DNA of 64,000 bases from Leptospira ryugenii (GCF_003114855.1 NZ_BFBB01000008.1:310001-374000); one strand, 5' to 3'; shown: positions 36,033 to 46,984, counted from the first letter of the stretch. Notes: generated by a model from the letters alone, not told the origin. Program-made: numbers and translations.

Positions 36033-36707
36033 TTAATTTTTGCAGAGTACTTTCAGTTTTGCCGTTTTCAGAGCCGAAGTTGACTTCCCGGACTTAAAAC
36101 TAAAGGCATATGCTTTAGTTGCATTTGCGAAATTTTTTGTCCAATACTGATCATCGGTCTTCAATTCCTTATCCGCACTTTTCGAAAAATCTGCTAGCTC
36201 TAGTTTTGAGGGAAGGTTCGCTCCAAGCGATTGGCAATAGGTAGTAGCCTCATCCCATTTTTTACCAGATTGGATTTTATCGGTTAGGAATTTTGAATCA
36301 CTCGCTTTTGCTGCCTCTTCTGGAGGGGTTGTGCCTTCCACATTGGTTTCCGGAGGTTTAGTTTCTTCCACCTTCGGAGCTGGTGTTTCCAGAGCGGCTG
36401 GTGCTACATTTGCTTCAGATGGTTTGCTTTTGTATTTCGCATAACCTACGTAAAAGAGTACTGCAATTCCTGCTAATACAAGAAATAGATACAATCCACC
36501 ACTCGATTCATTACTTTTGTCAGATGTCGATGCTTCTGATGTTGTTGCCGCCTGCAAAGAAACTTGAGCGGATTCATCATGAGCAAATAGAGATGCTTGG
36601 CTCTCCTTTGCATTGGATGTACGAGCGTTCGTTGTTTTCTTCTTAGCTGCTTGTTTTTTAGGAGCAGCCTTTTTCTTAGCGGCAGAAGATGATTTTTTAG
36701 TTGCCAT
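36033..36707 (-). CDS. Membrane protein with histone-like N-terminus and DUF1566-like C-terminus
   Basis: This 224-residue protein has a Lys/Ala-rich N-terminal 33 residues reminiscent of histone H1 tails (MATKKSSSAAKKKAAPKKQ). A Ser/Thr-rich linker, one membrane helix (71-90) and a Pro/Glu-rich linker follow. The last 75 residues contain WDEATTYCQSLGANLPSKLE and YWTKNFANATKAYAFSFKSG, ending in LKVLCKN. These resemble the Lcl/DUF1566 fold (W..A..YC..LG, YW, then C near the end). The orientation puts the basic tail in the cytoplasm. Function unknown. Confidence 0.68.
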   Translation of the reverse strand: MATKKSSSAAKKKAAPKKQAAKKKTTNARTSNAKESQASLFAHDESAQVSLQAATTSEASTSDKSNESSGGLYLFLVLAGIAVLFYVGYAKYKSKPSEANVAPAALETPAPKVEETKPPETNVEGTTPPEEAAKASDSKFLTDKIQSGKKWDEATTYCQSLGANLPSKLELADFSKSADKELKTDDQYWTKNFANATKAYAFSFKSGKSTSALKTAKLKVLCKN

Positions 36708-36793
36708 ATAGAATATCCTTATTGCCGAAACAATGTATATATTAGTTATCTCAATTTTCCAGAAATTGCTTAAGAAGTTCTTCTCAATTTTAC

Positions 36794-36811
36794 TTTTTTT
36801 TTCTTTTTTTT
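36794..36811 (+). repeat. Homopolymeric T tract upstream of hom
   Basis: Nine T residues (36794-36802), one C and eight T residues (36804-36811) lie between the divergent histone-tailed membrane protein gene and hom. They could act as an UP element, and such tracts vary in length by slippage. Confidence 0.6.
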
Positions 36812-36850
36812 ATGTGTGCTCTGCCTTTCTCTTCGAAAATTAGCACAGAG

Positions 36851-38134
36851 ATGAAACAAATTCGCCTTGGATTGGTTGGAGCGGGGGTCGTAGGATCCAA
36901 CTTGCTCAATTTATTGGACAAGAAAAAAGCAGAGATTGAACGTCTGCACCAAATACAGCTTCAGATGCATGCGATTGCTACGAGAACACCCTCAAAAATT
37001 GCAGGCCTCACCAAGCTAAGCATAGGCACTGATCCACTCGCCGTTGCAAACGATCCGAATGTAGATATCCTCATTGAACTAATGGGTGGAACAACCTCAG
37101 CGCTGGAAGTGGTGCAAACTGCACTAAAAAATGGCAAATCAGTGATCACTGCAAATAAAGCCTTACTCTCCGATTACGGTGATCAAATCTTCCAATTAGC
37201 AGAAGAGAAAGGAAAATTTATTGGCTTTGAAGCTGCAGTCGCAGGTTCCATACCGATCATTCGGTCATTGCGGAATGGACTCGCTGCTTGTGATTTCGAA
37301 GTGGTCTGCGGAATATTGAATGGAACTACCAATTTTATTCTCACAAAAATGGAAGAAGAAAATTGGGATTATGAAATCGCATTAAAGAAAGCACAAGAAT
37401 TGGGCTTTGCCGAAGCCGATCCTACCTTTGATGTGGAAGGCATAGACGCGGCACATAAAATTTCCCTTTTGGCAAGCCTTGCTTTTAGAAACAAAATTTC
37501 TTTCCGCCAACTTAGTGTAGAAGGGATAAGTAAATTAAAATACATCGATATAACAGCCTGTAAATCTTTAGGCTACAGAATCAAACTTCTTGGAATCGCT
37601 AAAAAATACGAGAATGGGATTCTTGCAAAAGTCCACCCGACACTGATTCCTTTAAAACATCCTCTAGCTAATGTGATGAATGAATCCAATGCTGTGTTTT
37701 ACAAATCTCAGGAAGCCGATGCAGGTATGATGACTGGCAAAGGAGCGGGCGGAACTCCCACAGCAAGCGCAGTTCTCTCTGATATCATTTACTACGGCTC
37801 TAAAATCAGCGAAGGATCCACCAAAATAGAAAGGAATTTTTTTCCTCCTGCCCAAGTCCCAACTCCTGAAAACAATCGTGTGCGCTATTATCTTCGTTTT
37901 TCGACTATCGATAGACCGGGGGTGTTATCAGAGATTGCTCGAATTTTAGGCAAAAACAATATATCGATCGCATCTGTTCAGCAAAAAGAATCAGAAAGTG
38001 AGCCTGTGAATGTCATTGTTGTGACTCATGAAGCTAAAGAAGGAGATTTTCAAAAATCTATCCAAGAAATTGATGATCTTAAAAGCCTGATCAAAGAAAA
38101 AACGGTAGCCATTCGTCTACTAGAACATTTATAA
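36851..38134 (+). CDS. hom: Homoserine dehydrogenase
   Basis: This 427-residue enzyme reduces aspartate semialdehyde to homoserine for threonine and methionine synthesis. It has the NAD(P) motif LGLVGAGVVGSNLLNLL, EAAVAGSIPIIRSLRNGLAA, ILNGTTNFILTKM and FAEADPTFDVEGIDAAHKI. A C-terminal ACT domain (YLRFSTIDRPGVLSEIARIL) probably gives threonine feedback. I chose ATG 36851, next to the Rossmann strand; ATG 36812 would add 13 unconserved residues directly after a T-tract. A STAS gene follows 14 bases downstream. Confidence 0.95.
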   Translation: MKQIRLGLVGAGVVGSNLLNLLDKKKAEIERLHQIQLQMHAIATRTPSKIAGLTKLSIGTDPLAVANDPNVDILIELMGGTTSALEVVQTALKNGKSVITANKALLSDYGDQIFQLAEEKGKFIGFEAAVAGSIPIIRSLRNGLAACDFEVVCGILNGTTNFILTKMEEENWDYEIALKKAQELGFAEADPTFDVEGIDAAHKISLLASLAFRNKISFRQLSVEGISKLKYIDITACKSLGYRIKLLGIAKKYENGILAKVHPTLIPLKHPLANVMNESNAVFYKSQEADAGMMTGKGAGGTPTASAVLSDIIYYGSKISEGSTKIERNFFPPAQVPTPENNRVRYYLRFSTIDRPGVLSEIARILGKNNISIASVQQKESESEPVNVIVVTHEAKEGDFQKSIQEIDDLKSLIKEKTVAIRLLEHL

Positions 38135-38148
38135 TCAAAGCAAATCGA

Positions 38149-38520
38149 ATGAGAACAGTAGAATTTTCTTCGCTAAAAATACATATAGAGAACACTGAAA
38201 TTTCCAAGGAGAAAGTACTTCTTGTTTCTTTCGATGGGCAAATCACAAATATGAACGCCTATGATATCAACGGGAAAATTAGCGGGATATTTGAAGAAAG
38301 TGTTTATAACATCATTTTAGATCTTTCAAAACTCCAATACATCAACAGCATTGGTGTCGCAACTCTTTTAGGAATGATCAAGACGGTCGAACAAAAGAAT
38401 GGAAAGATGTACATCGGTGGTCTTAACCACTTTTTGGATAATGTCATTCGTTTGATGGAACTTCCAAAACATATCCGAATTTATCCTTCTAGAGATGCAG
38501 CCTTAGCCAATTGGGTTTAA
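38149..38520 (+). CDS. STAS-domain protein (atypical phosphosite)
   Basis: This 123-residue single STAS domain shows [20 protein letters not shown], where the usual D-S-S/T-G phosphosite reads N-S-I-G. The serine is retained but the preceding aspartate is Asn. It could be an anti-sigma-factor antagonist or a signalling adaptor. It lies 14 bases after hom and its 3' end overlaps the convergent hflX gene by 18 bases. Confidence 0.87.
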   Translation: MRTVEFSSLKIHIENTEISKEKVLLVSFDGQITNMNAYDINGKISGIFEESVYNIILDLSKLQYINSIGVATLLGMIKTVEQKNGKMYIGGLNHFLDNVIRLMELPKHIRIYPSRDAALANWV

Positions 38521-40080
38521 TATTTCACTGCCTTTCTCTAGCCAAATTTCATGTTCAATCATTTCGAGCAATTCTAGCAAACCCTCTTTCGTAGCAGCAG
38601 AAACTAAAATTTCTTCATTCTCTCGGAGTGATTCTTTGAATTCTTCGGATATCGAATCAACTTTGTTGTAGATCACGAGCCTTGGGATTTCATTAAGATT
38701 TAAACTATTCAGTATGCCATCTACGGCTTCCATTTGCTCTTTATAGTTTTGGTTCGAAATGTCTACTACATGGAGAAGCAGATCGGCATCGCCTAACTCT
38801 TCTAAAGTTGCTTTGAAGGCAAGAGATAGATCTGGTGGCAAATCATGTATAAAACCAACGGTATCTGAAATAATAATTTCCCTTTCTTTCGGAAACCGAA
38901 TCCTTCTTGTGGTCGGATCAAGAGTTGCAAACAATTTGTCTTCGGCAATTACAGTAGAATTGGTTAAAGCATTTAATAGCGTAGATTTACCAGCATTTGT
39001 ATACCCGACGATAGCAACGATTGGAACTTCATTTTTGGCCCTGGCCTTACGATTCAACTCTCGTCTTTTTCGCAATGCATCTAATTCATTCTCTAATCGG
39101 GTGATTTTATCTTCCACTCGCCTTTTACCTATTTCTAATTTTGTTTCTCCGGGGCCTCTTCCTCCTATACCACCCGTTAGTCGAGACATGTTGTCATCTA
39201 GTTCTGAAAGTCGATTTTTCAAATATTTTAATTGAGCTAATTCTACTTGAAGCTTTCCATCTCGAGACTTTGCATTTTTGGAAAAAATATCTAGGATCAA
39301 CTGAGTACGATCAATTATCTTTAGATCACTTGCATCAGAGATCTTTTTGGCTTGGGCAGGTGCAAGCTCTAGATCAAAAATCAAAAGTTCAATGTCTTTA
39401 TGTACTGACTTTAAAATGATCTCTTGCAATTTTCCCTTTCCTACCACTGTACTTGGGTCTGCTGATTTCTTCTGGATATAGGTATCCACTACATGAATTC
39501 CTGCAGTTTTACAAAGTTCTTTGAGTTCTGACATAGAATGTTCGGGGGAACGCTTCATCTTGCGTGGTTCGTAAACTCCCACTAAAAATGCTCTGTTAGT
39601 TAATTGTGCATTTTTAAAATTTGAATTTTTTTTCGTGAATTCAGATTCCAAAGAAAAGAGTTCTTCCGAATAGCCTTCTTTCAGTTGTCCAGGAAAGACC
39701 TTTTCACCTAATAACCAAGGTGTCTCGGACTCGGGGTCTGGATTGATAAAAGCAGTATAATAATACTTCGGAATGCCAGAAGAATCGACTATCGCAGCGG
39801 TAATGGAATCAAATCGATTTAAGACCAAATCCATAAGGTCTTCCTGATTCAAGGGATCTTCTTTCAGGTGGATGTGAAATAGCCTAAGACCACGAAGACG
39901 AGACTGTGCTACCCGAACTCGGTCGAGATGTGGGATTTCAATAGACTGATCATTGCCAACGATTAAATGGGTGACATAACCTGATCTGTCAATTAATACG
40001 CCTATTTGTCGTTTAATTTCTACAGATACCTCTCCACAGGCACGAGCGAAATCGTGTGTGATGACAGAATCGGAGCGCAA
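38503..40080 (-). CDS. hflX: GTPase HflX (long form)
   Basis: This 525-residue GTPase acts on stalled ribosomes. The HflX domain includes [46 protein letters not shown] and the glycine-rich [14 protein letters not shown]. The G domain has [16 protein letters not shown], the G3 motif [14 protein letters not shown] and IYNKVD. About 165 residues precede the conserved HflX N-terminal domain. That extension appears to be one more alpha/beta module ([17 protein letters not shown]) and is absent from the roughly 430-residue E. coli protein. Confidence 0.93.
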   Translation of the reverse strand: MRSDSVITHDFARACGEVSVEIKRQIGVLIDRSGYVTHLIVGNDQSIEIPHLDRVRVAQSRLRGLRLFHIHLKEDPLNQEDLMDLVLNRFDSITAAIVDSSGIPKYYYTAFINPDPESETPWLLGEKVFPGQLKEGYSEELFSLESEFTKKNSNFKNAQLTNRAFLVGVYEPRKMKRSPEHSMSELKELCKTAGIHVVDTYIQKKSADPSTVVGKGKLQEIILKSVHKDIELLIFDLELAPAQAKKISDASDLKIIDRTQLILDIFSKNAKSRDGKLQVELAQLKYLKNRLSELDDNMSRLTGGIGGRGPGETKLEIGKRRVEDKITRLENELDALRKRRELNRKARAKNEVPIVAIVGYTNAGKSTLLNALTNSTVIAEDKLFATLDPTTRRIRFPKEREIIISDTVGFIHDLPPDLSLAFKATLEELGDADLLLHVVDISNQNYKEQMEAVDGILNSLNLNEIPRLVIYNKVDSISEEFKESLRENEEILVSAATKEGLLELLEMIEHEIWLEKGSEILNPIG

Positions 40081-40181
40081 ACGCCTTTCAGAGAGAGATT
40101 TTAACTTTTTTATCTGATTCGGCTTGAGCCCAATCAGGTTACCGCTAATTTTACTTATAGTACGTTACCGATATAAAGAGT

Positions 40182-42071
40182 ATGGAAGTAGCATCTCATA
40201 AAACGAAACTTGGTCAAGACATAATTTGGTCTCTTTGTCTTGTGCCTTTTTTTCTGTTCCTCATCGACTGTACTAGTACTCGACCTTTTCAACTATCAGA
40301 TGTTTCGCCAAAATATGCCGAATTTCAAAATACTGACCTAGACCCAAACCAAGGAAAACTTCAACAGCTATATACGTCAAAAAATCAAGTGTATGATAGC
40401 TTTATTCTAAAAGCGAACAAGGCTATCAGCGAACTAGAATTTGGTGAAAATGTAGCACTACAAGGCGAGAACAAAAAGTCATTCGGAGAAGATATAAAAC
40501 TCGAAATGACGGCAGCAGGTTACCTTACTGAATCGTTACCACAAACTGTGGAAGAATTACCTGATTTGTTGTCCAAATGCAGAGAACTAATTAAGGTAGC
40601 TCCGAATGATTTTGAAGGGCCTAGTTTGGGTGCTGTTACAAATGAACTCACACAAATAGAAACAAAACTGAAATCGCTTTCACAAAAATCAGATAGAATC
40701 GTACAATCTTTAAAGAATTTAAGATCAGATAGTTCCAATTATACAAAGAACAGAGATCTAACAGAAGCTAAAAATGATAAAATCCAAAGTACCAAACAGG
40801 ATCCTATAGTAGTTGACCAGCCAGTTGTTCTACAAGAGGAAAAGTTACCTGAAGACAAGAAAGATAAACCAGATAACAAATCAAAGATTCGAATCAGCAA
40901 ATTGAAGAAGAATGGTAAAGTAGTTGGAACCACCAAAGAACTCTTCAAAGAAGAAATAAAACAAGTAGAAGATGAATTATCAGAAGAAGAGAAAAGAGAG
41001 AATGAATACACTGAAAAGATTCGATCTGGCCTCGTTGAAGTGTTTAAATGGGAATATTATAAGAACGGTCGAAATCTGGAAAAAATCCTATTAACACATC
41101 CCATCCCTAGGGTACGTTCGGCTGCAGCACTTGCTTTGGGTCGATTAAAGACAGGTAGGTTGAGCTTACAGAAAGCTATAGACAAAGATGGATACCAAGT
41201 TCGTCCCTCTGCTTACAAAGCCTTATCTGAGATAGGTGACAAAAGGTCGATTTCATATTTTTTCGAGGGCACTCGAGCTGAAGACATTGAAGTGATTGCA
41301 GCTAGTTTCGAAGGACTAGGCAAAACAAAAGATCCAAGTGGTAGAGAACTACTGTTAACAAATGGTATCTCTTCAGAATATGTTGTAGTAGTTGCCAGTT
41401 CCCTTCGCGGACTAGGGTATCATCAACTCAATAGTGATATTCCAGTCTTTGAAAGATTTCTCAAATCCGCTGAAGAGAATGAGTTGCGTGAAACTGCCAT
41501 TGATGCATTGGCAATCCATGGTAGCAGAGAAGCACTGAGAGTATTAGAAACGGAATTTAAAGAACAGCCAAATTTTTCTGAAAGAATTCTCGAATCTATT
41601 GGAAAAAATAAAAGTCTCTCAGCAACTTTTGCTCTGATTCGATTAAACGAAAGTACAGAAGATCCCAAGTTAACAGGCTACATCGGTGAGTTACTTTTAA
41701 AACGTAAGGCGTTTGGAAAATATGCCTTTATTACAATTTCTGATGATTATCTTCGTTTGGAACCAAACGAGAGATCCAAAGCAATCTCATATGTAAAAGA
41801 AAAGGACATTGCGGTCGTATTGAAAGAATCTCCAAAAGAATATTCAATCCGGATCAATGAAGAAATTGTTACGGATAAATACTACCAACTCAAAATGGAA
41901 TCTTCAACACCCGGAACTCGCGGACAATATGTGAATGGTTGGATATTCGGATCTAAACTCGAACTCATTGAAGTGAAAAGTTTGGGTGCAAATAAAGAAG
42001 CAAAGTATACCAATCTTAATAAAAAGAAAAAGCATCAAAATATATTCAACCCGATCGAAAACAAAAACTAA
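40182..42071 (+). CDS. HEAT-repeat lipoprotein candidate
   Basis: This 629-residue protein has an N-terminal hydrophobic segment ending in a relaxed lipobox (FLFLIDC, C30). Asp before the Cys is unusual, so lipidation is uncertain. Residues 35-240 are helical and charged, with predicted coiled coil. Residues 275-520 hold HEAT/PBS-lyase repeats such as PIPRVRSAAALALGRLKTG, YQVRPSAYKALSEIGDKRSI and ELRETAIDALAIHGSREAL. The tail is an unassigned beta-rich segment. A scaffold role in the envelope is plausible. It overlaps the next convergent gene by 4 bases. Confidence 0.7.
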   Translation: MEVASHKTKLGQDIIWSLCLVPFFLFLIDCTSTRPFQLSDVSPKYAEFQNTDLDPNQGKLQQLYTSKNQVYDSFILKANKAISELEFGENVALQGENKKSFGEDIKLEMTAAGYLTESLPQTVEELPDLLSKCRELIKVAPNDFEGPSLGAVTNELTQIETKLKSLSQKSDRIVQSLKNLRSDSSNYTKNRDLTEAKNDKIQSTKQDPIVVDQPVVLQEEKLPEDKKDKPDNKSKIRISKLKKNGKVVGTTKELFKEEIKQVEDELSEEEKRENEYTEKIRSGLVEVFKWEYYKNGRNLEKILLTHPIPRVRSAAALALGRLKTGRLSLQKAIDKDGYQVRPSAYKALSEIGDKRSISYFFEGTRAEDIEVIAASFEGLGKTKDPSGRELLLTNGISSEYVVVVASSLRGLGYHQLNSDIPVFERFLKSAEENELRETAIDALAIHGSREALRVLETEFKEQPNFSERILESIGKNKSLSATFALIRLNESTEDPKLTGYIGELLLKRKAFGKYAFITISDDYLRLEPNERSKAISYVKEKDIAVVLKESPKEYSIRINEEIVTDKYYQLKMESSTPGTRGQYVNGWIFGSKLELIEVKSLGANKEAKYTNLNKKKKHQNIFNPIENKN

Positions 42072-42469
42072 AAAGGCTTTGTTAGGTTATTAGCTAATGT
42101 CGTCGGAAATAGTTGAACTTCCCCTTTTTTTAGTGGTACCTTTGGGATCATCCAATGCAGACCACAAAAAAAGGGTAAAATGAATTTTGAAAAGAACATC
42201 ACTCCTGCCACATCGAAGCCAGTAGATGCTATGATCATAACTCCAGGGAATTTGCTTTTATAAATTTTTCGCATCATCCATAATCCTGAGGTTTGAGTTT
42301 CCATCGTTACATCGGAGATCACGACATCAAAATTTGGATCTGACTGAAAAACGGTCCAACCTTCTCTAGCGTCACGTGCTCTCACAGATTGTATACCTTT
42401 AGTATCAAAAAAGAGCTTTAAATTATTTGCATATTTATCGTTATCATCAACGATCAGAACTCTCATCAA
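42068..42469 (-). CDS. Receiver-domain protein with divergent C-terminal half
   Basis: This 133-residue protein has the receiver acidic pair D8-D9 and phosphoacceptor D53 ([20 protein letters not shown]), plus STG at the position of the conserved Thr. The region after strand 4 carries an extra hydrophobic stretch ([18 protein letters not shown]) before the presumed conserved Lys in [10 protein letters not shown]. It is the last gene of an operon behind an ABC exporter, overlapping it by 4 bases. It may still be phosphorylated, but signalling through the standard face is uncertain. Confidence 0.8.
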   Translation of the reverse strand: MMRVLIVDDNDKYANNLKLFFDTKGIQSVRARDAREGWTVFQSDPNFDVVISDVTMETQTSGLWMMRKIYKSKFPGVMIIASTGFDVAGVMFFSKFILPFFCGLHWMIPKVPLKKGEVQLFPTTLANNLTKPF

Positions 42470-44361
42470 ATTTGAACCTCGGCATCCAAAAATTGGCTAT
42501 CGTATAACTTTCTATATATACCATTTTTTTCTAGTAGAGAATCATGATCTCCCATTTCTTTCACTTCACCGTCTTCTATGACAACGATATTTTTTACCCG
42601 GCGAATAGTTGATAGTCTATGAGCGATGATAAAAGTAGTCCGATTTTTAAACAATCTTTCCAAAGCACGGGTAACCAATCTTTCGGATTCAGCATCGAGG
42701 GCACTAGTTGCTTCATCCAAGATCATGATTTCTGGGTTTCGCAACAGGGCTCTCGCAATTACCAATCTTTGCCTTTGCCCGCCACTTAGATCGAGACCTC
42801 TAACCCCAATCATAGTATCATATCCTTTTTCTAACTTCATAATGAAATCATGAGCATTTGCTAATCTTGCAGCTCTGATGATATCTTTTCTGGAAGAAGC
42901 TTTAGTCCCATAGGCAATGTTATCTGCTACAGTTCCATGGAATAAAAATATTTCTTGGGTAACGATTCCAATTTTGGAACGCAATGATTTTAAAGATATC
43001 TCTCGGATATCCTTACCATCGATTGCAATTTTTCCTTGAGAGGGATCAAAAAATCGAGGAATCATATCCATCAATGTAGACTTCCCACTTCCACTTGTAC
43101 CTACGAAGGCGTAAGAATCTCCTAATTTTATATCTAAGTTGATACCTTTTAAAATTTCTTGGTTAGTGCCTGGGTATGAAAAATGCAAATTCTCAAATAG
43201 TATGCCTTGTTTTATTTCTGTAAGATCGATTTTATTTGTTTCTTCTTCGATATCAGACTCTCGATCTATCAATTCAAAAATTCTCTTTCCAGCCGCATTC
43301 GCTTGTGTAATCTTACCAACCATTTGTGACAACTGTGTCAATGGTCGCAATAGAAAGAGTATAATTAAAAGGAAAGTCATGAACTCACCTTGAGAAAACT
43401 TTCCAGAATATATAAATTTTGCTCCAAGTGCAAAATATCCAAGAACTACAATAGAGGAAGTTAACTCTACTAAACTCGGCGCTAATTGTAGATAAAACTG
43501 TCCTTTAAAATTCCGTTTAAAAACTCTATCGTTTATATGGGTGAATTTTTTTATTTCAGATACTTCTTGCCTGAATGTGCGAATCACTTTAATGCCAGAG
43601 ATAAATTCTTGGATGTGTCCATTTAGATCAGCTAACTTTTCTTGTAACCTAGTTGTTGAGGTCGAAATTTTTCGAGTGAACAAAGTAACAGGGAGTATAA
43701 CGAGAGGTATTGTAATGCAGGCTAGCACTAGTAGCTCGGTATTCATGTAAATTAGTATTAGAAGATGGGTTATGACATAAAAGAAATTGATCGTTGCATC
43801 GCGAAAGTTACTAGAAATTACTGCTGCAACGATTTCCGCATCATTGATTACACGGCTCATGATTAAGCCTGTTTTTTCTTTGTAAAAATATGTTAATGGT
43901 AATCTTTGGACTTTTTCAAACAGCTCTTGCCGAATATCTCTAACCGCCCTATATCCTGCCGTTGCTATACAAAAAACTGAAATTAGATAGGTAAGCATCT
44001 TTAGCAGATATAATGGAAATACCGCTATACATACAGCCCAAACAATCTCACGTGGATTCATGTCTTTGGTAAGAAAGTTCAATCGTAGTTTAATCGAGAT
44101 AATCACTCTTTTGATGCGATCAAGACCATCAAGGAATTCTTCTCCCATATAGATTTCTTCTACTAAGATAGTTTTTTCCTGATTAGTAAGTTCAAAATGT
44201 AACCTTTTTGTTGAATCTCCTCCCAAGGAGTCAAACAGAGGTACTAATGATGTGAGTGAAATACCATTTAAAATAGCAGTTAATAAAGCAAATACCAAAC
44301 CAAGAAGGAATCGATTGCGATAATGCAATGAATATGACATGAGTCGCAAAAAATACTTCAT
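42466..44361 (-). CDS. MsbA-like ABC exporter (fused permease-ATPase)
   Basis: This 631-residue half-transporter has six membrane helices in residues 1-350, with an unusually long stretch after helix 1 (about 50-110). The ATPase domain has Walker [14 protein letters not shown], the signature [16 protein letters not shown], Walker [16 protein letters not shown] and the H-loop FIIAHRLST. It probably forms a homodimer that flips lipids, such as lipid A precursors, or exports drugs. It overlaps the upstream amidotransferase gene and the downstream receiver gene by 4 bases each. Confidence 0.92.
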   Translation of the reverse strand: MKYFLRLMSYSLHYRNRFLLGLVFALLTAILNGISLTSLVPLFDSLGGDSTKRLHFELTNQEKTILVEEIYMGEEFLDGLDRIKRVIISIKLRLNFLTKDMNPREIVWAVCIAVFPLYLLKMLTYLISVFCIATAGYRAVRDIRQELFEKVQRLPLTYFYKEKTGLIMSRVINDAEIVAAVISSNFRDATINFFYVITHLLILIYMNTELLVLACITIPLVILPVTLFTRKISTSTTRLQEKLADLNGHIQEFISGIKVIRTFRQEVSEIKKFTHINDRVFKRNFKGQFYLQLAPSLVELTSSIVVLGYFALGAKFIYSGKFSQGEFMTFLLIILFLLRPLTQLSQMVGKITQANAAGKRIFELIDRESDIEEETNKIDLTEIKQGILFENLHFSYPGTNQEILKGINLDIKLGDSYAFVGTSGSGKSTLMDMIPRFFDPSQGKIAIDGKDIREISLKSLRSKIGIVTQEIFLFHGTVADNIAYGTKASSRKDIIRAARLANAHDFIMKLEKGYDTMIGVRGLDLSGGQRQRLVIARALLRNPEIMILDEATSALDAESERLVTRALERLFKNRTTFIIAHRLSTIRRVKNIVVIEDGEVKEMGDHDSLLEKNGIYRKLYDSQFLDAEVQI

Positions 44362-44921
44362 TTGGATACCAACTCACAAAAGTTACCGATCATCTCTTTA
44401 CCGTATTCTGTTAAGATAGATTCGGGATGAAATTGAATACCATACACATTTTCAAGATTCATCGAAGAAAAACCCATTATAAATCCATCTTCTGTCTCTG
44501 CAGTTATTTTAAGCTCTTTTGGAAAATTATTTTTTGATACAATCCAAGAATGGTAACGATTTACCTGGATAGGATTCGGAATGCCTTTAAAGATTTCATT
44601 TCCTGCGTGTTGTATTTTTGATACTCGGCCATGAAAAATTTCCCTGGATTGTTCAAGGTGTGCGCCAAAGGCTTCGGCAATCGCCTGGTGGCCTAAACAT
44701 ACTCCCAATAATGGTTTTTTGCCTAGCAAAGCCTGTATGTGTTGCATCAACAATCCAGAGCTTTTAGGCAATCCAGGTCCCGGAGAGAGTACCACTGCCG
44801 AGACCGTTTCGAGAGGAGGAAGAGGATCATCATTTTTGATGACTTGAACCTGGATAAATTCACTTATATATTGATAAAGTATATAAGTGAATGAGTCATA
44901 ATTATCAATGAGTAGAATCAC
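44358..44921 (-). CDS. Anthranilate/aminodeoxychorismate synthase glutaminase subunit
   Basis: This 187-residue class I glutamine amidotransferase begins [18 protein letters not shown], has [15 protein letters not shown], the nucleophile cysteine in [17 protein letters not shown] and the His-x-Glu pair in [13 protein letters not shown]. It supplies ammonia to TrpE or PabB. No synthase subunit is nearby, so TrpG and PabA cannot be separated. It lies 22 bases after the acyl-CoA dehydrogenase gene and overlaps the ABC exporter gene. Confidence 0.9.
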   Translation of the reverse strand: MILLIDNYDSFTYILYQYISEFIQVQVIKNDDPLPPLETVSAVVLSPGPGLPKSSGLLMQHIQALLGKKPLLGVCLGHQAIAEAFGAHLEQSREIFHGRVSKIQHAGNEIFKGIPNPIQVNRYHSWIVSKNNFPKELKITAETEDGFIMGFSSMNLENVYGIQFHPESILTEYGKEMIGNFCELVSK

Positions 44922-44943
44922 AAATTGATTGGTTATTTCCTGA

Positions 44944-46110
44944 TTACAAATTTGGACTTTCGATACCTACTCCATCATTTAAAAATTTAGAAATGATCAC
45001 CCTTTGGATTTGGGATGTTCCTTCATAAATTTGGAAGATTTTTGCATCTCTCATTAGTTTTTCAACAGGATATTCCTCGTTAAATCCATACCCACCAAAG
45101 ATTTGCACTGCATCCGTAGCCACTCTCATTGCCATATCAGCGCAAAAGACTTTTGCAATCGAAGCTTGGTAAGTGTTACGCATTTTGTTATCAATCAACC
45201 ATGCGGCTTGCCAGCACAACAAACGACCGGCTTCAATATCTCTTGCCATATCGGCAATCATGAAAGAAATACCTTGGTTTACAGAAATGGGTTTTCCGAA
45301 AGCATTTCTAGTATTGGCATATCGAATCGAGTGGTCGAGGGCAGCCTTTGCAACGCCAACGGCACCGATGGCCACGGCAGGTCTTGTTTGGTCAAAAGCA
45401 CCCATTGCAATCTTAAATCCATCACCTTCTTTGCCTATAAGCTGAGATTTGTGAACCTTTACATCCTCAAAGGTTAAACCCCTTGTATCAGAACAACGTT
45501 GGCCCATATTCTTTTCTTTTTTTCCAAGAATGATGCCTGGAGTTTTTGCATCTACGATAAAGCCAGTCATACCTTTATGACCTGCTGTCGGATCAGTTTT
45601 TGCTAATACAAAAAACCAATCCGCATGACCTGCGTTAGTAATCCACATCTTGGATCCATTGATTACATAGTCATCACCAACACGTTTCGCCGTCGTTCTA
45701 ATACTAGCCACATCTGATCCAGCACCTGGTTCAGTCACAGCATATGCTGCCAGAGTAAAGGTATCATTCATAGGCTGGATGAATTTTTTCATGATTTCAT
45801 CACTTGCGCCTAAAAGAACCGGTGCTAAGGCTAAATTGTTTGCCAAAATAGCTGTAGCCATTCCGGAACAAGCATAGAAAAGCTCTTCCGAGGCTATGAG
45901 TTCATCCAAAACTCCCAAACCGGACCCACCATATTCGACCGGAATGTGCATATTCATCAATCCAACTGCATGTGCTTTTTTCAAAATCTCTTTCGGGAAT
46001 TCTCCCGTGTGATCATGATATTCTGCTTTGGGAGCCATTTCATTTTTTGCAAAATCTCTCGCTAAATCTCGGAGCGCTTTTTGTTCATCGGTAATGGAAA
46101 ATTCGATCAT
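44944..46110 (-). CDS. Acyl-CoA dehydrogenase
   Basis: This 388-residue FAD enzyme begins fatty-acid beta-oxidation. It carries [36 protein letters not shown], the C-terminal domain with [20 protein letters not shown] and [17 protein letters not shown], which includes the catalytic glutamate. Length is standard. Leptospira use long-chain fatty acids as their main carbon source, which fits. It opens a four-gene run toward lower coordinates. Confidence 0.95.
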   Translation of the reverse strand: MIEFSITDEQKALRDLARDFAKNEMAPKAEYHDHTGEFPKEILKKAHAVGLMNMHIPVEYGGSGLGVLDELIASEELFYACSGMATAILANNLALAPVLLGASDEIMKKFIQPMNDTFTLAAYAVTEPGAGSDVASIRTTAKRVGDDYVINGSKMWITNAGHADWFFVLAKTDPTAGHKGMTGFIVDAKTPGIILGKKEKNMGQRCSDTRGLTFEDVKVHKSQLIGKEGDGFKIAMGAFDQTRPAVAIGAVGVAKAALDHSIRYANTRNAFGKPISVNQGISFMIADMARDIEAGRLLCWQAAWLIDNKMRNTYQASIAKVFCADMAMRVATDAVQIFGGYGFNEEYPVEKLMRDAKIFQIYEGTSQIQRVIISKFLNDGVGIESPNL

Positions 46111-46178
46111 GGGGTGCCCTAACTTGTTTTTTTTACAGTACTTCGTTCAATTGTCCTAACGTCAAGAAACTCGATCTG

Positions 46179-46207
46179 TTGGTAAATCTGTTGAAAAATC
46201 CTATCTT
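46179..46207 (+). promoter_or_regulatory. Candidate promoter for yebC
   Basis: TTGGTA (46179-46184) and TATCTT (46202-46207) are separated by 17 bases and lie 30 bases before the yebC ATG, with AAGGGAG between. The boxes match the consensus only in part. Confidence 0.35.
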
Positions 46208-46236
46208 TCAAAAAAATGTGCAAAGGGAGCTTACTT

Positions 46237-46977
46237 ATGTCAGGACACTCGAAATGGGCTACGATACGCAGAAAAAAAGGCGCACTTGATGCAAAGAGGG
46301 GAGCTATCTTCACTCGGATTGCAAAGGAGATATCGGTCGCAGCAAAAGAGGGTGGAGGAGATGTAGAAGGCAATCCAAGACTCCGGTTGGCGGTCACAAA
46401 GGCAAAAGCTGCCAACATGCCAAAGGACAATATCGAGCGAGCCATTAAAAAAGGAACCGGCGGCTTGGAAGGCATGGTTTATGAAGAATGCCTTTATGAA
46501 TGTTACGCTCCTGGTGGAGTTGCTCTCATGGTCGATGCTCTCACCGATAAAAAATCTCGCACAACGCCAGAAATTAAGAGCATCCTCACAAAAATGGGTG
46601 GATCCTTGGCAAACTCAGGTGCCGTTTCTCGCCTATTTGAACGCAAAGGCCAAATCACTCTGAAAGTGGAACAAATCTCCGAAGAGGCTCTCTTCGACCT
46701 TGCTTTAGGAGCAGGAGCAGAAGATATCCAAGGAAGTGATGGCATCTATACCATTCTTACGCCACCAAACGAGTATGAAGCTGTGCAATCCGCATTGACC
46801 ACAAAAGGTCTAACAATGGAAGAATCTGAAATAAAATACATTCCAATGACAACCGTGGAAGTCAATGACAAGGAAACTGCAGAGAAAATCATCAAGCTAA
46901 TCGAGAATTTGGAAGCGAATGATGATGTCCAGAGTGTGAGTGCAAATTTTGAGCTCGGGGAAGGGATTGAATTATAA
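46237..46977 (+). CDS. yebC: YebC/TACO1-family protein
   Basis: This 246-residue cytoplasmic protein starts [20 protein letters not shown], the hallmark of YebC/PmpR proteins, and has [20 protein letters not shown] and [20 protein letters not shown]. Family members were described as transcription regulators and more recently as ribosome-associated factors that help translate proline-rich stretches. The ATG at 46237 has AAGGGAG 8 bases upstream; the earlier in-frame start at 46216 is unlikely. Confidence 0.96.
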   Translation: MSGHSKWATIRRKKGALDAKRGAIFTRIAKEISVAAKEGGGDVEGNPRLRLAVTKAKAANMPKDNIERAIKKGTGGLEGMVYEECLYECYAPGGVALMVDALTDKKSRTTPEIKSILTKMGGSLANSGAVSRLFERKGQITLKVEQISEEALFDLALGAGAEDIQGSDGIYTILTPPNEYEAVQSALTTKGLTMEESEIKYIPMTTVEVNDKETAEKIIKLIENLEANDDVQSVSANFELGEGIEL

Positions 46978-46984
46978 AATTACA

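Noticed and set aside
36812..36850. Upstream ATG for homoserine dehydrogenase
   Set aside because: It abuts a T-tract with no ribosome-binding site and adds 13 residues before the Rossmann strand.
38759..39235. 158-codon open frame on the plus strand
   Set aside because: Lies inside hflX on the opposite strand; composition (Ser/Arg rich) and lack of motifs mark it as a shadow frame.
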